Below are positions 43,163-51,323 of a stretch of DNA of 64,000 nt, in pieces (the first letter of the stretch is position 1; every line of letters begins with the position of its first letter). The DNA is from Lysinibacillus sp. PLM2. GTDB lineage: Bacteria > Bacillota > Bacilli > Bacillales_A > Planococcaceae. The stretch is taken from the NCBI GenBank assembly GCA_023168345.1, contig AP025689.1, positions 360,001-424,000 of the forward strand, read 5' to 3'. The notes below the pieces were generated by a model. The model searched no databases. It saw only the letters and a program-made list of their open reading frames with translations, and was not told the DNA's origin. Position numbers and translations under genes: made by a program.

Positions 43163-44032
43163 ATGAAAGAAAAAATGGGAGTAGTCATAGAGTCAATCAT
43201 CTTAGAACCAAAATTCACGAAGGAAGAAAGTCCGAAAGTCATTATTGAAGACGAAGAATTAGAGCTTAAAAAGATGAAAAGGAAGACGCTCATTGGGCAA
43301 GTTACATTGGGGATACTGATTGTCGCCCTGTGGGAAATCCTTACTAGAATAGGAATCATGGACTCCTATTATTGGAGTAGCCCTCAAATTATACTACAAA
43401 CATCATGGGTGGCCATCACAGAAGGGACACTATTAACCGATATGGCATTTACTTCTGGAGCCACAATATTAGGGTTTATTCTAGGTACAGTGACAGGCGC
43501 TATTTTAGGACTATCCTTTTGGTGGTCAAAGCTTTACTCAAGTATATCAGAACCTTACCTAGTTGCTTTTAACTCCATTCCAAAATTAGCCCTTGCACCA
43601 GTGATTGTCATTTTATTAGGTATTGGTTTTTCCTCAAAAGTCATACTAGCATTCTTAATGGTCGTAATTGTTACAGCATTAGCAGCCCATAGTGGTGTGA
43701 AGGCTGTAGATCCGGATCTTGAAAAGATGCTATTTTCCCTCGGAGCAAAAAGACATCAAGTATTTACGAAAGTAGTTATTCCATCATCTATGCCTTGGAT
43801 TATTAGTAGTTTAAAAATTAATATCGCCCTTGCCCTTGCTGGAACAATAGTAGGTGAATTTATCGCTTCACGCCAAGGAGTAGGTCGCATGATTTCCTAT
43901 GCGGGACAAATTATGGATATTGATCTCGTTTGGGTAGGGGTAGTTGCATTATCGCTCTTATCAATTGTTATGTATCTAGCAACAGTCTACCTAGAAAAGC
44001 TATTTTTAAAAGGTGCTAAAGGAAGAATGTAA
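43163..44032 (+). CDS. ABC transporter permease (SsuC/TauC type)
   Basis: 289-residue inner-membrane permease of the nitrate/sulfonate/taurine/HMP group with six helices. The EAA-type coupling motif is near ALGAKRHQVFTKVVIPSSMPWI (about 195-215). It has an unusually long cytoplasmic N-terminus of about 45 residues rich in Glu and Lys. AGAGGAGGAGG precedes the ATG. Confidence 0.87.
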   Translation: MKEKMGVVIESIILEPKFTKEESPKVIIEDEELELKKMKRKTLIGQVTLGILIVALWEILTRIGIMDSYYWSSPQIILQTSWVAITEGTLLTDMAFTSGATILGFILGTVTGAILGLSFWWSKLYSSISEPYLVAFNSIPKLALAPVIVILLGIGFSSKVILAFLMVVIVTALAAHSGVKAVDPDLEKMLFSLGAKRHQVFTKVVIPSSMPWIISSLKINIALALAGTIVGEFIASRQGVGRMISYAGQIMDIDLVWVGVVALSLLSIVMYLATVYLEKLFLKGAKGRM

Positions 44033-44073
44033 TAAATAATAAATAGAATACATTTTTGGAGGTCATTCATTAT

Positions 44074-45129
44074 ATGAAAAAGAATTTAGTGCCCATTTTC
44101 ATAATTTGTATAAGTTTAATATTAGCTGCATGTGCTTCATCGCAAACACCGGCGTCCACAAGTACAACAGGAGGAGAGTCCGGCGGGGGGGACACAACAA
44201 ACGAAACAAAAAAACTAATCATCGCTGAGCCTGTTCATAATGTAGGTTATCTACCGCTCTATGCGGCAATGCATGAAGGTTATTTTGCGGAAGAAGGGTT
44301 AGAAATTGAAGTCATCACAGCAACAGGTGGTGGCCATATTACATCTCTAGTAAGTGGAGAGGTTTGGGCAAATATTGGAGGACCCGAATCGAATCAAATG
44401 GCGAACAACGGAAGTCCAGATCCAATCGTTTCGGTTGTTAATGTCGCAAATAGAGCCAATGTATATTTAATGGCAGCCACTGGTTTAGAAACGCCAGACA
44501 TTACAAATGAAGAAGAATTTGCAGAGTTTTTAAAAGGAAAAACCATTTCTGCACACCGTTACGGGGGTAGTTTAAATATCTTAACTCGTTGGTTGTTATT
44601 AGAGCTTGGTTTAGATCCTGAAAAAGATGTCGTACTTGAAGAGCTTGCCGATCCTGCCGCTGCTATTTCTCTGGTTGAGTCTGGAAAAGCCCAAATTGCA
44701 AATGGTGCAGAACCACAAATTAAAGATGGTCTTGAAAAAGGTGTATGGGATGAGCCATTCTATAAATTTACTGATTTAGGGGATTATCCGTATTCAGTAT
44801 TAAGTGTTAGAAAATCAACAATAGAAGAGGATCCAGAAACGGTTCAAAAATTTGTAAATGCTGTAATGAAAGGATTAAAGGCTATCGATGAGGATCGCGC
44901 TCTTGCGGAGGAAATTTTCATGAAAGAGTTCCCAACATCAGATGAAACGAGTATGAAAGCGGCTCTTGACCGTGCTTATGAAGACGAGCTATGGAGCAAA
45001 GACGGCATTATCACAGAGGAAAGCTTAGCCTTAACGATGGAAGTTGTGGAAAAAACGGGTATTTATACTGAAGGATATAGTTATGACGAATTAATCGATA
45101 TGCAGTTTGTTGAAAACTCGGAACAATAG
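44074..45129 (+). CDS. ABC transporter substrate-binding lipoprotein (NMT1/SsuA type)
   Basis: 351-residue periplasmic-type receptor. Signal peptide with lipobox LAAC, then a Ser/Thr/Gly linker and two-lobed NMT1-like fold (VGYLPLYAAMHEGYFAEEGL near 60, typical for this class). The family carries sulfonates, nitrate, taurine or thiamine-pyrimidine precursors. The start chosen is the ATG at 44074, ten bases after GGAGGT; the frame to 44056 is too long. Third gene of the operon. Confidence 0.88.
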   Translation: MKKNLVPIFIICISLILAACASSQTPASTSTTGGESGGGDTTNETKKLIIAEPVHNVGYLPLYAAMHEGYFAEEGLEIEVITATGGGHITSLVSGEVWANIGGPESNQMANNGSPDPIVSVVNVANRANVYLMAATGLETPDITNEEEFAEFLKGKTISAHRYGGSLNILTRWLLLELGLDPEKDVVLEELADPAAAISLVESGKAQIANGAEPQIKDGLEKGVWDEPFYKFTDLGDYPYSVLSVRKSTIEEDPETVQKFVNAVMKGLKAIDEDRALAEEIFMKEFPTSDETSMKAALDRAYEDELWSKDGIITEESLALTMEVVEKTGIYTEGYSYDELIDMQFVENSEQ

Positions 45130-45181
45130 TTTTAGGAAAAATGGTTTTCCAATATTAAAAAAATGAAGGGCAGTGGTATTT

Positions 45182-45823
45182 ATGTCAATAAAAAGTAATG
45201 TTTCTCCTGAAAGTACAGCACTAATTGTGGTGGATGTTCAAAATGATTTTTGTTCAAGGGATGGAAATTTAGGAAAACAAGGCGCAGATCTTTCGATGGT
45301 TGATGAAATGGTGCCTAATTTAATTGAGTTAATAGCCAATGCCAAAATGAATAAAGTGCCGGTCATTTATATTCAAACATTTCATGAAGCGGCGACTGAT
45401 TCAATTACATGGAAGTCTCGAGGAGTAAGTAGCGGTGCAGAACCGAATATTTGTAGACCGGGTACATGTGGAGCTGAGTTTTATGAAGTCGCTCCACAGG
45501 ATGACGATATTATCGTAAATAAACATCGCTATAGTGCCTTTCTTAATACAAGGCTGGATACAGTATTGCGAACATTGAAAGTAGAAACGCTTATTATGAC
45601 TGGGGTTGCGACAAATGTTTGTGTGGAATCTACTGCCCGAGATGGTTTTATGAGAGATTATAATATTGTATTTCTTGAAGATTGTACTGCATCCTACTCT
45701 CGTGAAGCTCATGAAATGACATTAAAAAATATTAGTGGTTTCTTTGGAGAAGTAGCCAATTCTAAAGAACTAGCAAATGTATGGGAAAGTATAAAAGCTA
45801 TTCCAATTAAAGTTGAAATTTAG
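45182..45823 (+). CDS. Isochorismatase-family cysteine hydrolase
   Basis: 213-residue hydrolase with the Asp-Lys-Cys triad: Asp in VVDVQNDF (about 17), Lys in VNKHRYSAF (about 110), Cys in GVATNVCVESTARDG (about 145). The ATNVCVEST form resembles RutB and other ureido/amide hydrolases; biuret and N-carbamoyl compound hydrolases are related. It stands directly behind the ABC importer (52-base gap), so imported substrate is probably its substrate. The start chosen is the ATG at 45182 after AAGGG. Substrate inferred only from context: an amide or carbamoyl compound. Confidence 0.85.
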   Translation: MSIKSNVSPESTALIVVDVQNDFCSRDGNLGKQGADLSMVDEMVPNLIELIANAKMNKVPVIYIQTFHEAATDSITWKSRGVSSGAEPNICRPGTCGAEFYEVAPQDDDIIVNKHRYSAFLNTRLDTVLRTLKVETLIMTGVATNVCVESTARDGFMRDYNIVFLEDCTASYSREAHEMTLKNISGFFGEVANSKELANVWESIKAIPIKVEI

Positions 45824-45844
45824 AGGATCATAATATTCATTTAG

Positions 45845-45878
45845 CCCCATTAATCATCTAAATTAATGGGGTTTTTAT
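45845..45878 (+). terminator. Terminator of the ABC/hydrolase operon
   Basis: CCCCATTAAT/ATTAATGGGG, perfect, then TTTTTAT. Confidence 0.85.
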
Positions 45879-45904
45879 ATCAACTGATTAAGGAGTCTAA
45901 ATGA

Positions 45905-47392
45905 ATGAAAAAGGAGATTGCTGAATCTGTATTATCATTGCAACCGAATATAAAAAGTCCAACGATTCCTCCAATATTAATTTTAATCTCCGTTCTCCCT
46001 GGGTCATTTTTATCTCACTTTTCAGCAGGATTAGTAAATGTTGCATTGCCGGATCTTTCGATTGTTTTTCAAGTATCTTTAAGCCTTTCCCAATGGGTTG
46101 TCACAGGTTATTTACTTGCCGTAATGCTGTTTTTACCGATTATGGGAAAGGTTGCAGATATAATTGGTAAAAAGAAGATTCATTATGCAGGATATGTTGT
46201 ATTTGGAGTGGGGGTTATTTTATCTGCGATATCACCAACCCTTTATTTCTTATTAGTGGCAAGGGTCCTACAAGGGATAGGTGCTGCGATGCTTCAAGCA
46301 GTAAACATGTCCATCATTACAGACAATTATCCGAAAGAAAAGAGAGGAAAGGCATTGGGGTTAATTGGAGCGTCGGTTGGGGTAGGTGGGTTGTTGGGAC
46401 CTCCAGCAGGTGGAATCCTAATTCATTGGTTTTCCTGGGATGTTTTATTCTGGATACAAATTCCTTTAGTGTTTTTAGCCTTTGTATTATCGATTTATTT
46501 TGTTCCAAATGATGTGGGTACGAAAAAAAAATCCTTCGATGTCGTAGGTGCTTCTCTATTTGGTATTGGCATCATCTCCATCGTTTACGTCTTAAATCAA
46601 ATTGGAGAAGGGGTTACCGATTCTACTTATTTACTGATTAGTGTCATTGGTATTATTAGTTTAATACTATTTTCTTTCTGGGTGAAAAAGTTCCCGGAAC
46701 CATTTATTAATATAACGATATTTTCACAGCCTTTCATTCGTACCGGATTAATTATTATCGTGTTTAGCTTTATGGCAACGTTTTCTACGATGGTTGTCAT
46801 TCCTTTTTATCTAAGAGGTGTACTGGAGCTATCGTCTACTTTAACGGGAGTACTGTTAATGAGCTATCCTTTGCTACTAGCTTTGATTGGTCCAATTAGC
46901 GGTGCATTATCAGACAAAATAGGTTCATTTAAAGTGGTCATAATTGGAATGGTCTTAATGACTATTTCGTTAATTGGGCTAGGTACGTTATCCACAACCT
47001 CATCGCTATTTACGGTCTCAGTTTTTCTTTGTTTACTTGGTGTTTCTATGGGAATTTTGACATCGCCCAATTATAATCTCGTGATGAGTCATTTACCTTT
47101 ATCTGAAACCGGAAGCATGGGTGGAAATATTGCACTGTTTCGAAATTTAGGCATGACCTTAGGAACAGCTCTTGGTGTAACCTTCATGAACTTTTTCGCA
47201 AACGGTTCCATTACAAAATGGATGACTTCTATGAATAAGGAAAATATTGACCTAGTCATGATTGGCTTTCATAGTCTTTTTCTTCTGTTAGCGTGTTTCA
47301 TTAGCTTAATGATGGCGAGACTTATTTGGATAGCCTATAATTATCAAGAAGCTAGTATTGCAAGTGAAGATTCAAAAAGTGTAGAAAATTAG
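45905..47392 (+). CDS. MFS transporter, DHA2 (14-helix) family
   Basis: 495-residue major-facilitator exporter of the EmrB/QacA type. Motif A GKVADIIGKKK (about 81-91) and the motif C-like GLLGPPAGG (about 158-166) mark a drug-type antiporter with 14 helices. AAGGAG nine bases before the ATG. Separated from the hydrolase gene by a terminator, so its link to that cluster is uncertain; it could export a toxic by-product or an unrelated compound. Confidence 0.85.
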   Translation: MKKEIAESVLSLQPNIKSPTIPPILILISVLPGSFLSHFSAGLVNVALPDLSIVFQVSLSLSQWVVTGYLLAVMLFLPIMGKVADIIGKKKIHYAGYVVFGVGVILSAISPTLYFLLVARVLQGIGAAMLQAVNMSIITDNYPKEKRGKALGLIGASVGVGGLLGPPAGGILIHWFSWDVLFWIQIPLVFLAFVLSIYFVPNDVGTKKKSFDVVGASLFGIGIISIVYVLNQIGEGVTDSTYLLISVIGIISLILFSFWVKKFPEPFINITIFSQPFIRTGLIIIVFSFMATFSTMVVIPFYLRGVLELSSTLTGVLLMSYPLLLALIGPISGALSDKIGSFKVVIIGMVLMTISLIGLGTLSTTSSLFTVSVFLCLLGVSMGILTSPNYNLVMSHLPLSETGSMGGNIALFRNLGMTLGTALGVTFMNFFANGSITKWMTSMNKENIDLVMIGFHSLFLLLACFISLMMARLIWIAYNYQEASIASEDSKSVEN

Positions 47393-47624
47393 CTGGAAGT
47401 AATGGGGATATCTGACTCTCTAAATACCCAATTCAAAAGATCCTATCATTAGTTAGGTTGCTAAAAGTGATAAATTTCTATTGCAGTATATTACTTCGGT
47501 TATAAAAAAGGTAAATCTAAAGACTAGGAAAGAAGGGGAACCTGAGAATCCATCTGATTTCAATATTTAAATAACTCATAGTAGGAAGAGGGAAATTGTA
47601 AGTAGATAAAAATTTGAGGTATCG

Positions 47625-47660
47625 AACCGTGGAAAAGTATTCATCCCACGGTTTTTATAA
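47625..47660 (+). terminator. Intrinsic terminator in the intergenic region
   Basis: AACCGTGG/CCACGGTT (47625-47632 with 47646-47653), then TTTATAATG. Confidence 0.65.
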
Positions 47661-47759
47661 TGTGTAATTTCTTAATCGTCAATCTGTACTCAAGAAGATA
47701 ACAAAATTCTTGGCAGGGGCTATTAAAACTCGATTTGCATTTATTTGTAAGAATCTCAT

Positions 47760-47897
47760 TTAAGGAGAATTTACAGAATCAAAGGGATCTTTTTTAGACT
47801 TCCCTTGTTGTTTCACTTTATCGATTATTAGAGTAACAAGTGGGATAACAAATCCCATGATTGCTGTATAAGGTAATGCAATGTAACTCGAATCATA
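47760..47897 (-). pseudogene. Remnant of a spore-germination permease C-terminus
   Basis: Minus-strand fragment of 45 codons ending at the stop 47760-47762, with SYIALPYTAIMGFVIPLVTL then IIDKVKQQGKSKKDP. A last membrane helix with charged tail of this build is typical of GerAB-type endospore germination permeases. There is no start: an in-frame TAA precedes it at 47898-47900, and the promoter of the antitoxin RNA lies just beyond. A dead remnant; family assignment is by resemblance only. Confidence 0.35.
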
Positions 47898-47920
47898 TTA
47901 CTTTGCGATAAGATGTAATC

Positions 47921-47949
47921 TTGTTAAAATTATAAAATTCTTGTATAAT
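47921..47949 (+). promoter_or_regulatory. Strong promoter of the candidate antitoxin RNA
   Basis: TTGTTA (47921-47926), exactly 17 bases, TATAAT (47944-47949). No gene with a start follows, only a terminated RNA. Confidence 0.7.
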
Positions 47950-47972
47950 AAAGGAAGTAGAAGCGTAGTTTT

Positions 47973-48007
47973 AAAAAGACCACTTGATGGTGCGACATCA
48001 AGTAGTC
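47973..48007 (-). terminator. Terminator of the toxin mRNA
   Basis: GACTACTTGATG pairs with CATCAAGTGGTC (one mismatch) on the minus strand, followed by TTTTT. Confidence 0.65.
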
Positions 48008-48052
48008 AATATAATAGTCGGTCCCTACAAGGGGATTGGCTAGTGGTGTTCT

Positions 48053-48092
48053 AACCCATCTGAGCCGTTAACTCAAGGATGGGTTATTTTTT
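48053..48092 (+). terminator. Terminator of the candidate antitoxin RNA
   Basis: Hairpin AACCCATC ... GATGGGTT with loop TGAGCCGTTAACTCAAG, then ATTTTTTA. It covers the toxin stop codon (48084-48086). Confidence 0.75.
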
Positions 48093-48167
48093 ATAGTTAA
48101 AAGACAGAATCATAATGACTAATGTAGTAAAAGAAATCCCAAACATCAATGCTTCGAATACTGTCAA
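48084..48167 (-). CDS. Holin-like type I toxin (27 residues)
   Basis: TTG-started frame encoding MTVFEALMFGISFTTLVIMI then LSFNYKK. The pattern (acidic Glu at 5, one hydrophobic helix, short tail with Asn-Tyr-Lys-Lys) is that of the putative holin-like toxin family, usually MTVFE...L..M..F.....L......HKK or NKK. GGGGGGTGATG is immediately upstream and would pair strongly with 16S rRNA. It faces a short RNA from the opposite strand that covers its 3' end, the arrangement of type I toxin-antitoxin systems such as TxpA/RatA. It would insert into the membrane and depolarise it when not silenced. Too short for usual gene calling. Confidence 0.75.
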   Translation of the reverse strand: MTVFEALMFGISFTTLVIMILSFNYKK

Positions 48168-48184
48168 GAGGCATCACCCCCCGG

Positions 48185-48310
48185 CCTGCTTGTTTAGGAG
48201 CAGGTAATTGGGACCTTATCACAGAACGCGGTGCTCTTAGTAGCCCGCGTTCCTTTATATTCGATGAGCCAACCACCCTTAAGTTACCAATCTATTACAA
48301 ATTATTATAG
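48185..48310 (-). promoter_or_regulatory. Toxin promoter and structured 5' leader
   Basis: An extended -10 TGCTATAAT (TATAAT at 48304-48309, minus strand) with a weak -35 starts a leader of about 130 nt. The leader has two hairpins: GAACGCGG/CCGCGTTC (48224-48252) and CCTGCT/AGCAGG (48185-48204). The second lies right beside the GGGGGG ribosome binding site and may mask it, as in other toxins of this kind. Confidence 0.5.
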
Positions 48311-48631
48311 CACATATGTTCGCGTTTATCATATTAAAATCTAAATATGGTAACAATATCTTATCTACTCATACTAAAAGAGATTCTATATTACTAAGAA
48401 CCTATTTTCCTCGTCTTATTTCAATTTTCTATTTCCACAAGTTAAGAATACCGATAAATAAACCTCATTTTTGTTTCCAAAAAAGGAAATTCCTATAATA
48501 TGAATGTATAATGGAACTATTAGGTATAAGTTTTAAAAATTACCTTACCGTAACTGGATTTCAAAATAGCATCAAGTAGTTGAGTTGGTAAGTATTCATT
48601 AATTAAATAATTGAGTTATTGGAGGTATATT

Positions 48632-49486
48632 ATGCGAATTCCGAAAGCTAGATATATTACTGAAGATGACATCAAGATGGTAACCCTCAATGAAATTACA
48701 AAGAAAAAATATGATGCAATTTATAAAGGTAAACTATTTTGTCCAACTGATAATTGCCCTGCAAAAGTGTCATTTTGCAGTGGTCAAAAGGCACATTATA
48801 AAACATGGCGCTTCAGTAACCATTCCCAAGATTGTATTTATCATCTTAATCGGAACGGAAGAAGAACGGTGATAGGATCAACACCAGCGATTACGATGAA
48901 TATTAGTAAAACGAGGATACAAGATGCTTTATCTAGAGCGTACAAATCTATGGTTGAAGTGGATGGAAGGGAACTAATCCAACCTTTAAACAACAAACCT
49001 AAAAAGAATGATAGCCCAACAACAAACGGTGCAGTAAAGGAGCAATCCTTCCAACTAAAGCTTTTCGACGGTGACATTGATGAAGAAAGTTCGCACTATA
49101 AAGGAAAAAAGCTTCTATCTAGATGGGTTCATCTTATTGCCCCTAATGATGTAGGGCAAGTACGATTGATTAAAGGATATGTAAAAGATATTGAATTGCT
49201 AGATTCCGCTGCAGAAATAATCATAGGATCTAACAATGAAGAGATGAAAGTAGTTTTTGAAGAACGTTTTAGAAAAGAACCTTTAAATAAAAGCTATTTA
49301 AATAAATTTTGGGCAATTAAGGAAATGCTCAATCATTATAAAGAAATCTATTTCACTGGGGTCGGTGAAGTAAGGGAAGATAGAAATTGCAAGTATGAAT
49401 TGTCTATATTTATGGGGGCAAGTTTTAAATTGAATAATGAAGATCTTTATAACATAGCGAGGGTGATGAGCTTTCAACAGCTTTAA
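48632..49486 (+). CDS. Unknown protein with N-terminal Cys-rich (CoiA-like) segment
   Basis: 284-residue protein that I do not recognise. The N-terminal part has FCPTDNCPAKVSFCSGQKAH followed by HYKTWRFSNHSQDC (about residues 30-75), a Cys/His cluster that could hold zinc and recalls the N-terminus of CoiA-type proteins. A hydrophilic linker (about 105-140) leads to a C-terminal domain with VHLIAPNDVGQVRLIKGYVKD (about 165-185) and no catalytic motif that I can name. Start is the ATG at 48632 with GGAGGT upstream; the frame back to 48611 includes that site. Stands alone next to a toxin-antitoxin locus; a defence or DNA-uptake role is speculation. Confidence 0.7.
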   Translation: MRIPKARYITEDDIKMVTLNEITKKKYDAIYKGKLFCPTDNCPAKVSFCSGQKAHYKTWRFSNHSQDCIYHLNRNGRRTVIGSTPAITMNISKTRIQDALSRAYKSMVEVDGRELIQPLNNKPKKNDSPTTNGAVKEQSFQLKLFDGDIDEESSHYKGKKLLSRWVHLIAPNDVGQVRLIKGYVKDIELLDSAAEIIIGSNNEEMKVVFEERFRKEPLNKSYLNKFWAIKEMLNHYKEIYFTGVGEVREDRNCKYELSIFMGASFKLNNEDLYNIARVMSFQQL

Positions 49487-49535
49487 ATATCGTTAAAGAT
49501 TTATAAGCTACCACCTAGCATTGATTGGAGACGTT

Positions 49536-49913
49536 ATGAAAAAAATTGTTTATATACTTTTAATGATTGCTATTGTCATTATAATGGTAGAATTATTTTG
49601 GAACCGAGCGAGCTTAGATACTAAATTAAGTGAGGGAATTCAATCTTTGATCGAACAAGGGGAAAAGGAAATTGACTTAACAACACTAACGGATTTTGAA
49701 TGGAACGTAGCCGAAGAGTTTGGTCCTTATACAACAAATGAAGCAATTGAAGAGTCCATGGATATACGATTTAAAGGTGACAATGGAGGCATTGATATAC
49801 TCGATGACCGAATTTTAATCGTGTTTGCTAATGAAAATAATGCTGTCAGAACAGTAGTACTAAAACGTTTTGACGTCACGATTAGGGACAATAAAATATT
49901 AATTATTGAATAG
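49536..49913 (+). CDS. Membrane-anchored small protein
   Basis: 125-residue protein with one N-terminal helix (about 4-22, IVYILLMIAIVIIMVELFW) and an acidic extracytoplasmic domain (about 25-125) with several predicted strands (IDILDDRILIVFA, VVLKRFDVTI, KILIIE). Not a lipoprotein. ATG at 49536 with GGAG upstream; the earlier TTG at 49521 lies before the site. No family recognised. Confidence 0.75.
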   Translation: MKKIVYILLMIAIVIIMVELFWNRASLDTKLSEGIQSLIEQGEKEIDLTTLTDFEWNVAEEFGPYTTNEAIEESMDIRFKGDNGGIDILDDRILIVFANENNAVRTVVLKRFDVTIRDNKILIIE

Positions 49914-49978
49914 TGCAGAACGATTAATATATGAATATTTCACCAGATTGAAAACTAAGAGTTAAAGTTGAATGTAAA

Positions 49979-50011
49979 AATCTCGAATTTTAAATAGTCG
50001 GGATTTTTTTT
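49979..50011 (+). terminator. Terminator after the small membrane-anchored protein
   Basis: AATCTCGA pairs with TCGGGATT (one G-T), then a T-run. Confidence 0.7.
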
Positions 50012-50181
50012 ATAGCTATTTTAAATATATATTACTTTGGTCATGACTGTTGGATAAAAATTCTAATTCTCTCACATAAGTAAAAGTGCGTACGCTATAA
50101 TTAAATTGAACTTATATCTTTTAGAGCTACATAACGAACCAAAATCAGCCTCCAATTACTACAGGAACGGGATGATCAGCT

Positions 50182-51171
50182 ATGAACGGTAATGAATCAA
50201 TACATCGTCTAAATACAATTCTATTCATATTAATAACCATTTTTTATTTCGTACAAGTAATCATTAATATTATTATTGAAGGGTTAGGAAGTGTGTTTCC
50301 TCCAGCTTTTCTGTTTATCGTATTTGGTATGATCTTTTTACTATTGATTTTTAAAAAAATAGAACCACAGATAACGATGTATGTTATCGTCATCAGCATG
50401 TATATCTATTTTTATTACTTATTGAACGATTCCCCGTTTTTAGTAAATTATTTATTCATGTGGCTAGGCCTTCCTCTGTGTGCTATCTATGAGAATACTA
50501 AGCTGGTAATAATGGCGGGTATTGCATCGATTGTTATTACTTTTTATGCTTTCTTTTATCATCACAACGAAATTTTCCCAAATGTTGTAGTGGAGGATTT
50601 TATATATTTAATTTTATTTGGTGTATTTATGACGTCCTTTTTATTATTATTTATACACAAAATAAGAAGGGTAAAAAACAGTCTGAAAGAATTAGCATAT
50701 AAGGATCCTTTGACTGGGGCGGCAAACCGCTTATTATTAAAGGAAAAATTTGATCTGTTAAAAAGTATAAAGACACATACTATCGCGATAGTATTTATTG
50801 ATATGAATGGATTTAAAAGAATAAATGATACATATGGACATGAAGTAGGAGATAAATTGTTAGAAGAGTTTGTTTCAAGGCTAAATGATTTGCTGAGAGA
50901 TACAGATTTGCTGTGTAGATTAGGGGGAGATGAATTTATCATTTTATCATCCAATATCGACATAGAAATTTTGGAAAATCTTTTAGAGAAAATCCAACTA
51001 GTATTGGAAAAGCCGATGAATATGAACACTTTGGAGATAAAAGTTTCAGCCAGCATTGGATGGTCTTACTCAACAGAGGTTTCTAATGCAGATTTAGAAG
51101 AGATGATCAAAGAAGCGGATAAAGCAATGTACAGGGCAAAAGGTAGTGAATTATTGTCTCGAGATTTATAA
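50182..51171 (+). CDS. Membrane diguanylate cyclase
   Basis: 329-residue protein with about six N-terminal helices (residues 1-165) and one cytoplasmic GGDEF domain (about 170-325). The signature LGGDEF is intact, as are DPLTGAANR and the downstream KADKAMYRAK, so it should make c-di-GMP. The inhibitory I-site RDTD lies five residues before GGDEF, so product feedback is expected. The membrane part is a sensor of unknown input. A weak GGGATGAT precedes the ATG. Monocistronic. Confidence 0.88.
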   Translation: MNGNESIHRLNTILFILITIFYFVQVIINIIIEGLGSVFPPAFLFIVFGMIFLLLIFKKIEPQITMYVIVISMYIYFYYLLNDSPFLVNYLFMWLGLPLCAIYENTKLVIMAGIASIVITFYAFFYHHNEIFPNVVVEDFIYLILFGVFMTSFLLLFIHKIRRVKNSLKELAYKDPLTGAANRLLLKEKFDLLKSIKTHTIAIVFIDMNGFKRINDTYGHEVGDKLLEEFVSRLNDLLRDTDLLCRLGGDEFIILSSNIDIEILENLLEKIQLVLEKPMNMNTLEIKVSASIGWSYSTEVSNADLEEMIKEADKAMYRAKGSELLSRDL

Positions 51172-51224
51172 TAAATTAGGATAAAAGCACGCAAAGTTGA
51201 TTCGTATGAACTTTTGTTTGCACT

Positions 51225-51264
51225 AAAAAGGCACACATAGTTAAATTACTAGATGTGCCTTTTT
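51225..51264. terminator. Bidirectional terminator between cyclase and peptide transporter genes
   Basis: AAAAAGGCACA/TGTGCCTTTTT with an inner loop, symmetric A and T tracts. Confidence 0.85.
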
Positions 51265-51323
51265 CGTATTTTTAGCTAACAAGATAAACTCTTAGGATAG
51301 GAGAGATTAGAAAGCGCCTATTA

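Larger units (their letters stand above)
47957..48093 (+). ncRNA. Candidate antitoxin RNA of the type I toxin-antitoxin locus
   Basis: Short plus-strand transcript from the consensus promoter to the terminator AACCCATC/GATGGGTT (48053-48060 with 48078-48085), followed by ATTTTTTAT. It overlaps the 3' end of the toxin gene and the downstream part of the toxin mRNA on the opposite strand, so base pairing over about 120 nt is possible. A second -10 TATAAT at 48010-48015 may start a shorter form of about 75 nt; the same TATAATAGT and terminator sequence recurs at 62407-62493. Layout as in TxpA/RatA-type loci. Confidence 0.6.

Noticed and set aside
48316-48498. 60-codon plus-strand frame after the toxin promoter
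   Set aside because: No ribosome binding site, no motif, AT-driven composition; it starts inside the toxin promoter region.
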